A stretch of 64,000 nt of DNA from Algihabitans albus (GCF_003572205.1 NZ_QXNY01000002.1:372001-436000), one strand, 5' to 3'; positions 1 to 9,061 are shown, numbered from the stretch's first letter. Notes: generated by a model from the sequence alone, not told the origin. Translations and numbers: made by a program.

Positions 1-1709
1 ATGAAGAGCAGCGTCGTGCGATAGCTCCGCTGAATGTCCATGAGCAGGCCCGTGACGGCGGCCGCGACCGACACGTCCAGGGCCGATACCGGCTCGTCGG
101 CCACGACCATGCGCGGGTTTCCGGCAAACGCCCGGGCGATTCCGACCCGTTGCTTCTGACCGCCCGAAAGCTGGCGCGGACGGCGTTTGGCGAAGTCGCG
201 CGGCAGTTTCACCAGATCGAGCAGCTCGAGCACGCGTTGCTTGACCTTCTCGGGATCGCTCTCAACCCCGAACTTGCGGATCACGCGCGCCAACTGCCCA
301 CCGACGGTGTGGCTCGGATTGAGGGTGTCGAAGGGATTCTGGAACACCATCTGCACGGAGCCGACTTCCTGCGGCGAGCGCCTCTGAACCGGCTTGTCCG
401 CAAGATCGTTGCCTTGAAACACCACTTCGCCGTCGGTCGCCGTCTCCAGCCCCATCAACACCTTGGCGAAGGTCGACTTGCCGCAGCCGGACTCGCCGAC
501 GATGGCGACCGTCTGGCATTCGTGCGCGTCGAAGTCGATTTTCTCGTTGGCTTTGACGTAGCGGATCCGCTTGCCGCTCATCAGGGCCGAGAGCGAGTTG
601 TCCCGGACTTCGTAGTACTTCCGCATGTCGCGGATCTTGAGGACCCGGTCGCCGGCCTCCATCGCCTCGCTGGACAGCCCTTCCGGCGTATAGCTCGACC
701 AGTCGATGTCGTTCCAACGGCGACAGCGCACCTGGTGGCGGGTCCCCTCGGAAATCGACTCCATCGCGATCAAGCCGCCGTCGCAGGTGTTCTCGACAAA
801 GTGGTCGCAGCGTGGTCCGAAGAAGCATCCGGTCGGGCGCTGATGCGGCAGGGGCAGTTGGCCGCGGATCGGAACCAGAGGCCGCGCCGTCTTGTCCGTA
901 CCCGGGAGAGGAATGCAGCCGAACAGTCCCTGGGTATAGGGATGGCGCATGCGGTCGAAGACATCATCGACCGCCCCCTCCTCCACCACCTGCCCCGAGT
1001 ACATCACGTTCACCCGATCGCAGGTCTCCAGGATCAGGCCCAGATTGTGCGAGATGAAAATCATCGAGGTGTTGAACTTGGCGGCGATCTGACCGATCAG
1101 CTCGATGATCCCCGCCTCGACCGTCACGTCGAGCGCGGTGGTGGGTTCGTCAAGCAACAGCAGCGACGGCTTCGACAGTAAGGCCATCGCGATAACGACG
1201 CGTTGCTGCTGGCCGCCGGAGATCTGATGCGGGTAGGAGCGCATGACGCGTTCCGGATCGGGCAGGTTGACGTCGGCCAGCATCTGCAGCGAGCGTTCGC
1301 GAGCCTCAGCCTGAGTGACCTGCTCGTGATAGAGCGGCACCTCCATGAGCTGATCGCCGATCACCATGGAGGGATTCAAGGAGGCCATCGGCTCCTGATA
1401 GACCATCGAGATCTCGTTGCCCCGGAGTTGGCGCAACTCCTCGTTGCTCATATCCCCCAGCTTGCGGCCCTTGTAGAGGATGTCGCCGCCGACAATGCCG
1501 CCGTTCTTGCCCATGTACTGCATTACGGCCATCGCCACGGTCGACTTGCCGCAGCCGGACTCTCCGACCAGGCCGATCGACTCGCCCTGACGCAGCGTCA
1601 TGTTGAAGTCGATCACCGCCGGGATCTCGCCGGCCCGGGTGAAATAGGAGATCGACAGGTTCTTGCACTCGAGGACCACGTCCCCGAACGGCATGTCCTT
1701 CGGACGCAT
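1..1709 (-). CDS. Peptide/nickel-type ABC transporter, fused double ATP-binding protein (partial)
   Basis: This gene continues past the left edge of the window. One reading frame holds two complete nucleotide-binding domains, equivalent to DppD and DppF joined together. The first has Walker A GESGCGKST at residues 49-57, signature SGGQQQR and Walker B LLLLDEPT, followed by the C-terminal extension typical of oligopeptide ATPases (RHPYTQGLF). The second starts near residue 360 and has its own GESGCGKST, signature LSGGQKQR and Walker B VVADEP. A segment of about 25 residues (around SALMSGKRIRY) is inserted after its first strand. The start is the ATG read on the minus strand at 1709, preceded by GGAGAG. 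It lies 28 nt after the permease stop, so it is the last visible gene of the importer operon. It should power uptake at the inner membrane; the substrate cannot be told from sequence. Confidence 0.9.
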   Translation of the reverse strand, partial: MRPKDMPFGDVVLECKNLSISYFTRAGEIPAVIDFNMTLRQGESIGLVGESGCGKSTVAMAVMQYMGKNGGIVGGDILYKGRKLGDMSNEELRQLRGNEISMVYQEPMASLNPSMVIGDQLMEVPLYHEQVTQAEARERSLQMLADVNLPDPERVMRSYPHQISGGQQQRVVIAMALLSKPSLLLLDEPTTALDVTVEAGIIELIGQIAAKFNTSMIFISHNLGLILETCDRVNVMYSGQVVEEGAVDDVFDRMRHPYTQGLFGCIPLPGTDKTARPLVPIRGQLPLPHQRPTGCFFGPRCDHFVENTCDGGLIAMESISEGTRHQVRCRRWNDIDWSSYTPEGLSSEAMEAGDRVLKIRDMRKYYEVRDNSLSALMSGKRIRYVKANEKIDFDAHECQTVAIVGESGCGKSTFAKVLMGLETATDGEVVFQGNDLADKPVQRRSPQEVGSVQMVFQNPFDTLNPSHTVGGQLARVIRKFGVESDPEKVKQRVLELLDLVKLPRDFAKRRPRQLSGGQKQRVGIARAFAGNPRMVVADEPVSALDVSVAAAVTGLLMDIQRSYRTTLLF

Positions 1710-1737
1710 CGGGTGGTCTCTCCTTATCGTTCGGCCA

Positions 1738-2763
1738 TCAGTCCCGCATCGAGACTTCGCGCAGTCCGTCGGCCAGAAGATTGAAGCCGAGCACAAGCGA
1801 CGAGATGGCAAGGCATGGGAAGACGGTCATCCAAGGAAAGGACATCGCCATCTGCCGTGTTTCGTTGATCATGCCGCCCCAATCCGGGTTTGGCGGCGGC
1901 AACCCGAGGCCGAGAAAACCGAGGACGCCGACCGTGATGATCACGTAGCCCAGGCGCAACATGGAATCGACGATCAGCGGGCCGCGCGCGTTCGGCAGAA
2001 TCTCCACGAAAAGAATCCACCAGGTCGGCTCGCCGCGAGTCTGTGCCGCGAAGACGTATTCCCGCGTGCGCAGGTCGAGGGTCAGGCCGCGGACGATGCG
2101 CATGATACCGGGCGCCGAGGCGAAGGTGATCGCCACCACGATGTTGATCGCCGACGCTCCGACCAGGGTGATGAAGAGGATGAACAGCACCAGGACCGGA
2201 AAGGACAGGATGATATTTGCGACGAAGGAGAGAAGGTCGTCGACCCAGCCGCCCTTGTAGCCGGCGGCGAGGCCCATCGGGATGCCGACGGCATAGGCGC
2301 AGATCGTGGCGATCGGCGCCCAGGTGAGCACGGTCTGCGACCCGTAGAAGATCCGCGCCCAGATGTCCCGCCCCAGGTGGTCGGTTCCGAGCCAGAAGGT
2401 TCCGCAATTGTAGGAGCCCTCGTTCTCCCCGCTTTCGATCAGGGAGCAGACCTCTTCGACCGGAACCTCGTTCACCAGGCTTCCGGACCCTACGATAAAG
2501 TCTGAGAAGGGCGGCATGATGGGCGCGAAGGTCGCGTTCGGCGGGAAGACGAGCCCGAGTTGCAGCAGACCGGCATCGACCAGTATCGAGTTGAGTGTCG
2601 CCAGCAGGGCCATGAAGACCCAGATCAGAACGAGGGCCGCGCCGAACATCCCCACGCGACTTTCGCGCAGCAGGGCAACGCCGGCGAAGAAGCGGGCGAT
2701 CCGTGAAGGCGAGCGGCTCGGGGCCTCCTGCTTCGCGCCTCCATTGAGTGTGGTGTCGCTCAT
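1738..2763 (-). CDS. ABC transporter permease, DppC/OppC family
   Basis: This is an inner-membrane permease of 341 residues, of the BPD_transp_1 (binding-protein-dependent transport) family with the OppC-type N-terminal segment. The first membrane helix lies near residues 45-65. The LGTDHLGRDIWARI stretch that begins the DppC core is present, and the cytoplasmic EAA loop (TREYVFAAQTRGEP region) should contact the ATPase. Between helix 1 and the core there is an unusually long stretch of about 80 residues containing two cysteines (VCSLIES and SYNCGTF). It would face the periplasm and could form a disulfide; that is inference. The gene lies 18 nt downstream of the DppB-like permease and just before the fused ATPase, so the four genes should form one transporter. 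Confidence 0.92.
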   Translation of the reverse strand: MSDTTLNGGAKQEAPSRSPSRIARFFAGVALLRESRVGMFGAALVLIWVFMALLATLNSILVDAGLLQLGLVFPPNATFAPIMPPFSDFIVGSGSLVNEVPVEEVCSLIESGENEGSYNCGTFWLGTDHLGRDIWARIFYGSQTVLTWAPIATICAYAVGIPMGLAAGYKGGWVDDLLSFVANIILSFPVLVLFILFITLVGASAINIVVAITFASAPGIMRIVRGLTLDLRTREYVFAAQTRGEPTWWILFVEILPNARGPLIVDSMLRLGYVIITVGVLGFLGLGLPPPNPDWGGMINETRQMAMSFPWMTVFPCLAISSLVLGFNLLADGLREVSMRD

Positions 2764-2781
2764 CGAATCTAGGCTCCTGCC

Positions 2782-3714
2782 CTAGCTGAACCGGATTCGT
2801 GGATTGAGGTAGGTGTAGCCGATGTCGGCCAGCGCCTGCGTCATCACCGCGACGAAGACCGAAACCATGGCGCAGGCCTCGATCAGGTAGATGTCCTGAT
2901 TGAGCGAGGCCTCAAGCAGCAACGCGCCGAAGCCCTTGTAGGCGAAGAAGAACTCCACGACGATCACGCCGGAGAGCAGCCAGTTGATCTGCAGCATGAT
3001 GACGGTGAAGGGCGCGATCAGCGCGTTGCGCAAGGCATGGCGCATGATCACCCGCCGGTAGGGGATGCCCTTCAGCACGGCCGTTCGGATGTAGTTGGTC
3101 GTCATGACCTCGGCCATGGAGGCGCGGGTCATGCGGGCCACGTAGCCGAAATCGTAGATGATCAGGACCAGTGCCGGCAGGATCAACTGCACCGGATCGA
3201 AGCCGCTCGCCATACCGCTCGTGCCCGGTAAGAGCCCGAGATAAAATACGAATATGGCGGATAGCAGCGGTGCCGAGGCGAACTCGGGCACGGAGGTGGT
3301 CACGATCGATGTGATCGAGATCGTTCGGTCGAGCTTGGAGCCTTCGTTCATGCCCGACAGCACGCCGAGCAGCAGGGAGACCGGTATCACGACGGCGAAG
3401 ACGCAGGCGGCGAGGATCGCCGTATTGCCGAGCCTCGGCCAGAGCACATCCGCCACATCCGTGCGGAAGCGAATCGATTCACCGAAGTCGCCGACCACGA
3501 AGTTGCTGAGCCAGGTCGCGTAGCGCACGTAGATGGGTTCGAAGTAGCCGTTGTTTTCCAGCCAGATCTCGCGTTGCTCTTGCGACGAGTAAGGTCCGAG
3601 GACCTTGACCGCGACGTTCTCGACGTTCACCTCGAGCGCCGCGAAGAGCAACATGGACACGGCGATCATGGTCAGGACCATGGTGGCGCCGCGCCGTGTC
3701 ATGAAGATCAGCAT
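2782..3714 (-). CDS. ABC transporter permease, DppB/OppB family
   Basis: This is a 310-residue inner-membrane permease. It begins with a short cytoplasmic arm and a first helix near residues 10-30. The periplasmic segment includes the family's YVRYATWLSNFVVGDFGES region, and several further helices follow. The EAA loop is visible as NYIRTAVLKGIPYRRVIMRH. Length and layout match DppB/OppB. It should pair with the DppC-like permease encoded next to form the channel. It is separated from the upstream binding-protein gene by 76 nt that hold a very strong hairpin, which may lower its expression relative to the binding protein. Confidence 0.92.
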   Translation of the reverse strand: MLIFMTRRGATMVLTMIAVSMLLFAALEVNVENVAVKVLGPYSSQEQREIWLENNGYFEPIYVRYATWLSNFVVGDFGESIRFRTDVADVLWPRLGNTAILAACVFAVVIPVSLLLGVLSGMNEGSKLDRTISITSIVTTSVPEFASAPLLSAIFVFYLGLLPGTSGMASGFDPVQLILPALVLIIYDFGYVARMTRASMAEVMTTNYIRTAVLKGIPYRRVIMRHALRNALIAPFTVIMLQINWLLSGVIVVEFFFAYKGFGALLLEASLNQDIYLIEACAMVSVFVAVMTQALADIGYTYLNPRIRFS

Positions 3715-3748
3715 GAATGTACCTTCCCCCGAGCCCTAGGTAGATCGG

Positions 3749-3779
3749 CCGGCCCGGCGGCAGCCTGCCGCCGGGCCGG
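3749..3779 (-). terminator. Strong intercistronic hairpin between binding-protein and permease genes
   Basis: The sequence forms a perfect 13-bp GC-rich stem (CCGGCCCGGCGGC with its complement) around a 5-nt loop. It lies directly after the stop codon of the binding-protein gene and before the DppB-like gene. No run of U follows in the direction of transcription, so it is not a simple intrinsic terminator. Hairpins in this position are known in other solute-binding-protein operons, where they protect the upstream mRNA or attenuate downstream expression. That role is inferred here. Confidence 0.65.
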
Positions 3780-3790
3780 GCCACCTAATC

Positions 3791-5476
3791 TCAGGTATCC
3801 AACCAGACCTTATGGAACTGATGGTAGAAGGTCGGATGGATCTCGTAACCCTTCACCTTGTCCGTGGTTGCTGAAAAAACCGAGCGCCAGAGCGGTTGAG
3901 CGATTACGGCGTCGTCCTGCAGAATCTTTTGCACCAGCTCCATCTTGGCCCGCCGCTCGGTCACATCGAGCGTTGCGGAGGCTTCAGCCAGCGCCTTGTC
4001 GAACTCCGGGTTCGAGTAGCCCGACTCGTTCCACGGCACGCCCGATTTGTAACCCAGGTTGAGCGCCATCACGCCCAGCGGCCGGTGGGTCCACTGGGTG
4101 AAGCCGAAGGGCGTCTTGTCCCAGACGTCCCAATAGGACGCACCCGGCATGGGGTTCAGATCCAGGATGATTCCGGCAGGTTCAAGCTGCTGCTTGTACT
4201 CCTGCATGGCGCCCAGGTGCCAGGCTTCTGCCTGGCCAAGATCGATCTTGACGCGTAGCGGTAGCTGAACGCCGGCCTCGGCCAGCAGCGCCTTGGCCTT
4301 CTCGACGTCGCGGGACATGCCGGGAAGTTGAAAGTATTCCGGGTGGATCGGCGAGACGTGATGGTTCTCGGCGACCTTGCCGCGCCCGCGGTAGGCGACT
4401 TCCAGCACCTTCTGATGATTCATGCAGGCGACGAAGGCCTGACGGACCTTCAGGTTGTCGAACGGCGGCTCGCTCACGCGCATGCGCGCCACGCCGGTCT
4501 GGGCCGTCACCGCCTCGTGCAGGATCGCGTTCGGAAGGCGCTCCATCAGGTCGATCGCGCTGATGTCGACTTCGTAGACGTGATCGACCTGCCCGGAGGC
4601 CAGGGCGGCGACCCGCGCGCTGGGGTCGTCGCCCGTGTCGATGTAGTGGATCTCGTCGAGGAAGACCTCGCCGCCCCAGTAGCTGCCGCGCTTGCGCAGC
4701 CGGCAGACTTCACCGACTCGGAATTCGCTTAGTTCGTAAGGGCCGGTGCCGATGGGATTGCTCGCGAAATCGGCTTCGTAGTCGACGCCGAAGCCGCGGT
4801 GAACGATGATCGTCGGGTAGTTGTAGAGGTTTTCCGGGATCGCAAGCTCGGCCTCGGAGAGGTGCAGGCGCACGGTATGATCGTCCACCCGCTCGATCGC
4901 GCCGTCGCGCATCTTCGTGCCGCCGTCGGCGTCCTGCTCGACCATGCCGCCGAACAGGCCGACGTTGGAGGAGCCGACCTGCGGATCGAGCCAACGGCTG
5001 AAGTTGTGAATCACGTCATCGGCGTTGAAGTCGTCGCCGTTCGACCACTGGACTCCCTGGCGCAGCTTGAAGGTCCAGGTCTTGAGGTCGTCCGATGCCT
5101 CCCAGCTCTCGGCCAGGTAGGGGCGCGTCACATTGTCCGGTCCGGTGACCGTCATGTACTCGCAGATCGCACGGGTCTGGTTGGACATTTCCGCCCAGTC
5201 GTAGGTGGCCGGATCGTCCATCCGTTGCACGCGCATGGCGGAGCGCAGCGTGCCGCCCATCTTCGGCGTTTCCTGCGCGGCGGCCTTCCGAACCGGCGCT
5301 TCGCCCAGAATGCTACCGGCCATGGCGTAGGCCGCGGCTGAAGACACACCCAGCAGAGTCGCGGTTCGCAAGAACTCGCGACGATCGCAGTCTCCCTTAC
5401 GAAGCTGTTCGCACAGCTCCGGTACGTAGGGGTGGACGCGCTTGCCATTCTCGTCCCGGATATCGTTCTTCGCCAT
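3791..5476 (-). CDS. ABC transporter substrate-binding protein, family 5, Tat-exported
   Basis: This is a periplasmic solute-binding protein of the SBP_bac_5 (DppA/OppA/NikA-like) family, about 561 residues. The N-terminus carries a twin-arginine signal (DRREFLR near residues 31-37), then a hydrophobic stretch and a likely cleavage site near KAAAQ-ET, so it is probably exported folded. The family's typical [20 protein letters not shown] region follows at about residue 115. I place the start at the ATG at 5476 because AGGGAGA lies just upstream. An in-frame ATG at 5509 would only add 11 residues. It heads the operon with both permeases and the ATPase. The ligand may be a peptide, metal chelate or opine and cannot be decided from sequence. 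Confidence 0.9.
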   Translation of the reverse strand: MAKNDIRDENGKRVHPYVPELCEQLRKGDCDRREFLRTATLLGVSSAAAYAMAGSILGEAPVRKAAAQETPKMGGTLRSAMRVQRMDDPATYDWAEMSNQTRAICEYMTVTGPDNVTRPYLAESWEASDDLKTWTFKLRQGVQWSNGDDFNADDVIHNFSRWLDPQVGSSNVGLFGGMVEQDADGGTKMRDGAIERVDDHTVRLHLSEAELAIPENLYNYPTIIVHRGFGVDYEADFASNPIGTGPYELSEFRVGEVCRLRKRGSYWGGEVFLDEIHYIDTGDDPSARVAALASGQVDHVYEVDISAIDLMERLPNAILHEAVTAQTGVARMRVSEPPFDNLKVRQAFVACMNHQKVLEVAYRGRGKVAENHHVSPIHPEYFQLPGMSRDVEKAKALLAEAGVQLPLRVKIDLGQAEAWHLGAMQEYKQQLEPAGIILDLNPMPGASYWDVWDKTPFGFTQWTHRPLGVMALNLGYKSGVPWNESGYSNPEFDKALAEASATLDVTERRAKMELVQKILQDDAVIAQPLWRSVFSATTDKVKGYEIHPTFYHQFHKVWLDT

Positions 5477-5895
5477 TTCTGTCTCCCTGAACTGTCGGAT
5501 CGACGCCACCTTCGCATCGGTCGATAAAGTCTTTGGCCTGTGCGACTCTCGATGGTCGTTCGTGCCATGAAGCGGTCAAGAAGGATGGCAACTCTGGGGA
5601 CGTGTAGGGGCTTTTCCGCGGTTGCGCGGAGGGACGTAGCAAAACGTCATAAGCGACCCTTCGCGCGTCGCCACTCACCATGCGAAGACGCCGCAAAGCT
5701 TTCCACTATCGTTCTGTGCCATCGCCTTCCCTGGTTCCGGTTGGTCAGGCTCGCCGAACCGGATCTTCCTTTGTTTGCTCGCGTTTGACCGGGCGAGCTT
5801 CTTATCCAACGCTAACAGAGTTTGGGCGCCCTCCCAAGGTGCAAGTTGCCAAGTTGCGACGGACTCTCCAATAAATCCGCCATTTCGCGACATGT
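5477..5895. other. Intergenic region upstream of the ABC importer operon
   Basis: These 419 nt separate the start of the importer operon from the end of the hydrolase-OsmC gene. Both genes are on the minus strand, so the importer promoter should lie here. I found no convincing -35/-10 pair. The only clear structure is a modest hairpin at 5736-5763 (TCCGGTT with AACCGGA). No gene, tRNA or repeat is evident. Confidence 0.5.
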
Positions 5896-7146
5896 CTAAC
5901 CGTCGCTCGCGATGGCTTCTCGCTGCGTGACAATCTTCACTTCGCTATGCAACGTACGGTGGACCGGACACTTGTCGGCGATCTCGAGCAGCTTCTCGCG
6001 TTGGGACTCGTCCAGGTCCCCCTCAAGCCGGATTTGTCGGTCGATGCGATCGACCTTTCCGTCCCGCGTCTCGCAGTCCGCACAGTCCTCGGCGTGGATT
6101 TTCTGATGGCTGAGCGTGACCTGCGCTCGTTTGAGAGCCCACTTCTTTCGCTGGGCGTACATGCGCATGGTCATGCTGGTGCAGCTTCCGAGCGCGGCCA
6201 GCAGAAGGTCGTAGGGCGTGGGGCCGGTCTCGTCGCCGCCGAGCGCACGCGGCTCGTCGGCGCGCAGGCGATGCGGTCCGACGAAGATGTGCTGGCTCAG
6301 AAAGCCCTCCCCCGTTTCGCGCACTACCACGGTCCCCTCGGTCGATCCCGCGACCGCAGACTGTGCTGGGTGCGACGTCGCATCGCCGGTCTGCAGGTAG
6401 CGGCCGGCCCAGGCCGCCAGAACTTCGGCCACGTAGACGGCGTCTTCCTTGCGTTTCAGCAGATGGTCGGCATCGTCCAGCGAGATGAAGGACTTGGGGT
6501 GTTTCGCTGCCAGGAAGATTCCGCTCGCATTCTCGATCCCGACGGTCTCGTCCAAGGGGGCGTGAAAGATCAGCAGAGGACGACGCAACCCGGCCACGCG
6601 CTCGGCCAGGCGCTGGGCGGCGATGTCTTCCAGGAACTGCTTCTTGATTCGAAAGGGACGCCCGGCAAGCTGCACTTCCGCCTCGCCCCGCTGTTCGATC
6701 TCGTCGCGTCGCTCGGTGAAGTGATGCGCCACATGGGCGGGATCGGATGGAGCTCCGATGGTGGCGACCGCCTGAACTTCGGGGATGTCGCCAGCCGCGG
6801 CCAGGACCGCGGCGCCGCCCAAACTGTGTCCGACAAGCAGGCGCGGCGCTTCGTAAGTCGTCCGCAGGTGGTTGGCGGCGGCCAGCAGGTCCTGAACGTT
6901 CGACGAGAAGTTGGTGTTGGCGAACTCCCCGTCGCTGTGACCCAGCCCCGTGAAGTCGAAGCGCAGCACGGCGATCCCGCGTTCCGCCAAGCCCACGGCG
7001 ATCCGCTGGGCCGAGAAGATATCCTTGTTGCAGGTGAAGCAGTGCGCGAAGAGGGCGTAGGCCTTGGGCGCCGTTTCCGGCAGGTCCAGTCTTGCCGCAA
7101 GTTCCTGTCCGTCGCTGCCTGGAAAACTGAACTTTTCGCTGCGCAC
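5896..7146 (-). CDS. Bifunctional alpha/beta hydrolase - OsmC family protein
   Basis: This is a 416-residue two-domain protein. Residues 1 to about 255 form an alpha/beta hydrolase with the nucleophile elbow GHSLGG, and DADHLL probably supplies the catalytic histidine. Residues from about 275 to the end form an OsmC/Ohr-type domain with both redox cysteines in place (ALGSCTSMTMRMYA and IADKCPVHRTLHSE). OsmC proteins reduce organic hydroperoxides in the cytoplasm. A hydrolase fused to one suggests that ester or lipid peroxides are cleaved and then detoxified, but that is inference. The same fusion occurs in other bacteria. The gene stands alone, divergent from the Nudix gene across a 170-nt intergenic region. 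Confidence 0.92.
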   Translation of the reverse strand: MRSEKFSFPGSDGQELAARLDLPETAPKAYALFAHCFTCNKDIFSAQRIAVGLAERGIAVLRFDFTGLGHSDGEFANTNFSSNVQDLLAAANHLRTTYEAPRLLVGHSLGGAAVLAAAGDIPEVQAVATIGAPSDPAHVAHHFTERRDEIEQRGEAEVQLAGRPFRIKKQFLEDIAAQRLAERVAGLRRPLLIFHAPLDETVGIENASGIFLAAKHPKSFISLDDADHLLKRKEDAVYVAEVLAAWAGRYLQTGDATSHPAQSAVAGSTEGTVVVRETGEGFLSQHIFVGPHRLRADEPRALGGDETGPTPYDLLLAALGSCTSMTMRMYAQRKKWALKRAQVTLSHQKIHAEDCADCETRDGKVDRIDRQIRLEGDLDESQREKLLEIADKCPVHRTLHSEVKIVTQREAIASDG

Positions 7147-7316
7147 ACCTGCTCTCCCTGCTCTATCGGCTGCGGCCAGTGAGCCATGCGGTTCCGCTTA
7201 GCACAACCGCTCTGGACCGCTTTGCCGGACGGACCGGTTCGGTCGAAGCGTTAGCACTTCCACCGGACCGACTCGCGCTCTAGCTTGCGCGCTGCCAGCA
7301 GGGAGGTGCAGCGCAT

Positions 7317-7934
7317 ATGTTCGACAGCGGCTTCGGCCCCGACGACATCGAGATTCAGCAGCAGGAGCGGGTCTACGACGGCTACTTCAAGATGGACCGC
7401 TATCGCTTCCGTCACCGCCTCTTCGCCGGCGGCTGGTCGGAGCCGGTGCAGCGCGAAGTCTTCGACCGCGGCCATGCCGTGGCCGTTCTGCCCTACGACC
7501 CTGTAACGGACAGAGTGCTGTTGATCCGTCAGGTGCGCCTGCCGGCGCTCCTCGGCGAGGGCCGACCCTGGCAAATCGAAGCGGTGGCCGGCATCATCGA
7601 TCCGGGCCAAACCGCGGAAGACGTGGCTCGGCGCGAGGCTCTCGAGGAGGCTGGGGTCGAGGTGACCGACCTCTGGCATCTCTTTCGCTTCATGACCTCG
7701 GCCGGCGCCAGCAGCGAGCGGATCGAGCTCTACCTCGGCCGATCCGATCTGTCGGGCGCCGGCGGTGTCTACGGTCTCGATCATGAGCATGAGGACATCG
7801 AAGCCGTCGCGGCCCCCTTGGCGGAGGCCTGGGCTCTGGTGGAAGGCAAGCAGACCGAGAACACACCTGCGATCATGGCGCTGATGTGGCTGAAACTGAA
7901 TCGCGAGGCCGTACGGGCGGCCTGGACCGGATAG
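7317..7934 (+). CDS. Nudix hydrolase, ADP-ribose pyrophosphatase type
   Basis: This 205-residue protein resembles the NudF/TrgB ADP-sugar pyrophosphatases, which cleave ADP-ribose to AMP and ribose 5-phosphate in the cytosol. The Nudix box runs from G92 to V114 and ends REALEEAGV, so the metal-binding REx2EE core (R106, E107, E110, E111) is intact. The glutamate normally found at box position 7 is glutamine here (Q98). The family-typical EAVAGIIDPG lead-in and the late TENTPAIMALMWL helix are present. The start is the ATG at 7317, downstream of GGGAGG. It precedes the sulfur cluster by 99 nt and may be transcribed separately. Confidence 0.88.
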   Translation: MFDSGFGPDDIEIQQQERVYDGYFKMDRYRFRHRLFAGGWSEPVQREVFDRGHAVAVLPYDPVTDRVLLIRQVRLPALLGEGRPWQIEAVAGIIDPGQTAEDVARREALEEAGVEVTDLWHLFRFMTSAGASSERIELYLGRSDLSGAGGVYGLDHEHEDIEAVAAPLAEAWALVEGKQTENTPAIMALMWLKLNREAVRAAWTG

Positions 7935-7984
7935 TCGCCGGCATCTTGCGACGGCCTAGGGCGCCAGCCTAAAGTCCCGGCCCC

Positions 7985-7999
7985 GTCTGTTGTACAGAC
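7985..7999. promoter_or_regulatory. 15-bp perfect dyad upstream of cysteine synthase (candidate operator)
   Basis: GTCTGTTGTACAGAC is a perfect inverted repeat (6-bp arms, 3-bp centre) 34 nt before the cysteine synthase ATG. Its length and symmetry fit a site for a dimeric repressor. Which regulator would bind is unknown; a sulfur or iron-sulfur regulator would suit the downstream genes. Confidence 0.35.
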
Positions 8000-8033
8000 A
8001 CGACTGTTTTCAATCGGAGGGCAGCCCAGCGCC

Positions 8034-9038
8034 ATGGATATGCGCGACGGCTTTATCGGTACCATCGGACAGACGCCGCTGATCAAGCTGCGTGCCGCCT
8101 CGGAGGCGACCGGCTGCACGATTCTCGGCAAGGCGGAGTTTCTGAACCCCGGAGGTTCGGTCAAGGACCGGGCGGCCTGGGCCATCGTCAAGGACGCCGA
8201 GGAAAAAGGTCAGCTCAAGCCCGGCGGCGTCATCGTCGAGGGGACCGCAGGCAACACCGGCATCGGACTTGCTCTGGTGGGCTGCGCGCGCGGCTATCGC
8301 ACCGTGATCGTGATTCCCGAAACGCAAAGCCAGGAAAAGAAGGATATGCTCCGGCTCTGCGGCGCCGAGCTGCACGAAGTACCGGCCGTGCCCTACAAGG
8401 ACCAGAACAACTACGTTCATGTCTCGCGCCGGTTCGCGGAAGAGCTGGCGGAGAAGGAACCGAATGGCGCCGTCTGGGCCAATCAGTTCGACAATGTCGC
8501 CAACCGCCAAGGCCACTTCGAGACCACCGGCCCGGAGATCTGGGACCAGACCGAGGGAGCTGTCGACGGCTTCGTCTGCGCGGTCGGAACCGGAGGCACG
8601 CTCGCCGGCACCGGCATGGCGCTCAAGCAGCGCAAGGCCGAGGTCAAAATCGGCCTCGCCGATCCCGGCGGCTCCGCCATCTACGGCTACTATGCCCAGG
8701 GCCAACTGAAGGCGGAGGGCACCTCCATCACCGAAGGGATCGGCCAGGGCCGCATCACCAGCAACCTGGAGGATGCGCCGGTCGATCTGGCCTACCGCAT
8801 CCCCGACGAGGAGGCCTTGCCGATCGTCTTCGACCTGCTGGAGCATGAGGGACTGGTCCTCGGCGGCTCCAGCGGCATCAACGTGGCCGGCGCGATCCGC
8901 ATGGCGCGCGACCTGGGGCCGGGCAAGACCATCGTCACCATTCTCTGCGACGGTGGTACGCGCTATCAATCCAAACTCTTCAACCCGGCCTTCCTGCGCA
9001 GCAAGGGCTTACCTGTCCCCGGCTGGCTGGAGCGCTGA
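8034..9038 (+). CDS. cysK: Cysteine synthase (O-acetylserine sulfhydrylase family)
   Basis: This PLP enzyme of 334 residues makes cysteine from O-acetylserine and sulfide in the cytosol. The PLP-binding lysine is K44 in NPGGSVKDRA. The substrate loop reads TAGNTG at residues 71-76, where most CysK/CysM enzymes have TSGNTG. The phosphate-binding glycine loop (GTGGTLAGTG) and the C-terminal GGSSGIN are also present. The ending (CDGGTRYQSKLFNP) resembles the subgroup shared by alphaproteobacteria and fungal cysteine synthase 2. A cystathionine beta-synthase-like activity cannot be excluded. It is the first of four plus-strand genes with short gaps (cysK, alaX, sseA, GNAT), which suggests one sulfur-related operon. 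Confidence 0.9.
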   Translation: MDMRDGFIGTIGQTPLIKLRAASEATGCTILGKAEFLNPGGSVKDRAAWAIVKDAEEKGQLKPGGVIVEGTAGNTGIGLALVGCARGYRTVIVIPETQSQEKKDMLRLCGAELHEVPAVPYKDQNNYVHVSRRFAEELAEKEPNGAVWANQFDNVANRQGHFETTGPEIWDQTEGAVDGFVCAVGTGGTLAGTGMALKQRKAEVKIGLADPGGSAIYGYYAQGQLKAEGTSITEGIGQGRITSNLEDAPVDLAYRIPDEEALPIVFDLLEHEGLVLGGSSGINVAGAIRMARDLGPGKTIVTILCDGGTRYQSKLFNPAFLRSKGLPVPGWLER

Positions 9039-9061
9039 CACCGCGATAGGGAGCGCAGGTC

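Noticed and set aside
5736-5763. Hairpin TCCGGTT/AACCGGA as a terminator or riboswitch
   Set aside because: The stem is short, there is no U run, no gene ends there and no known riboswitch core is visible.
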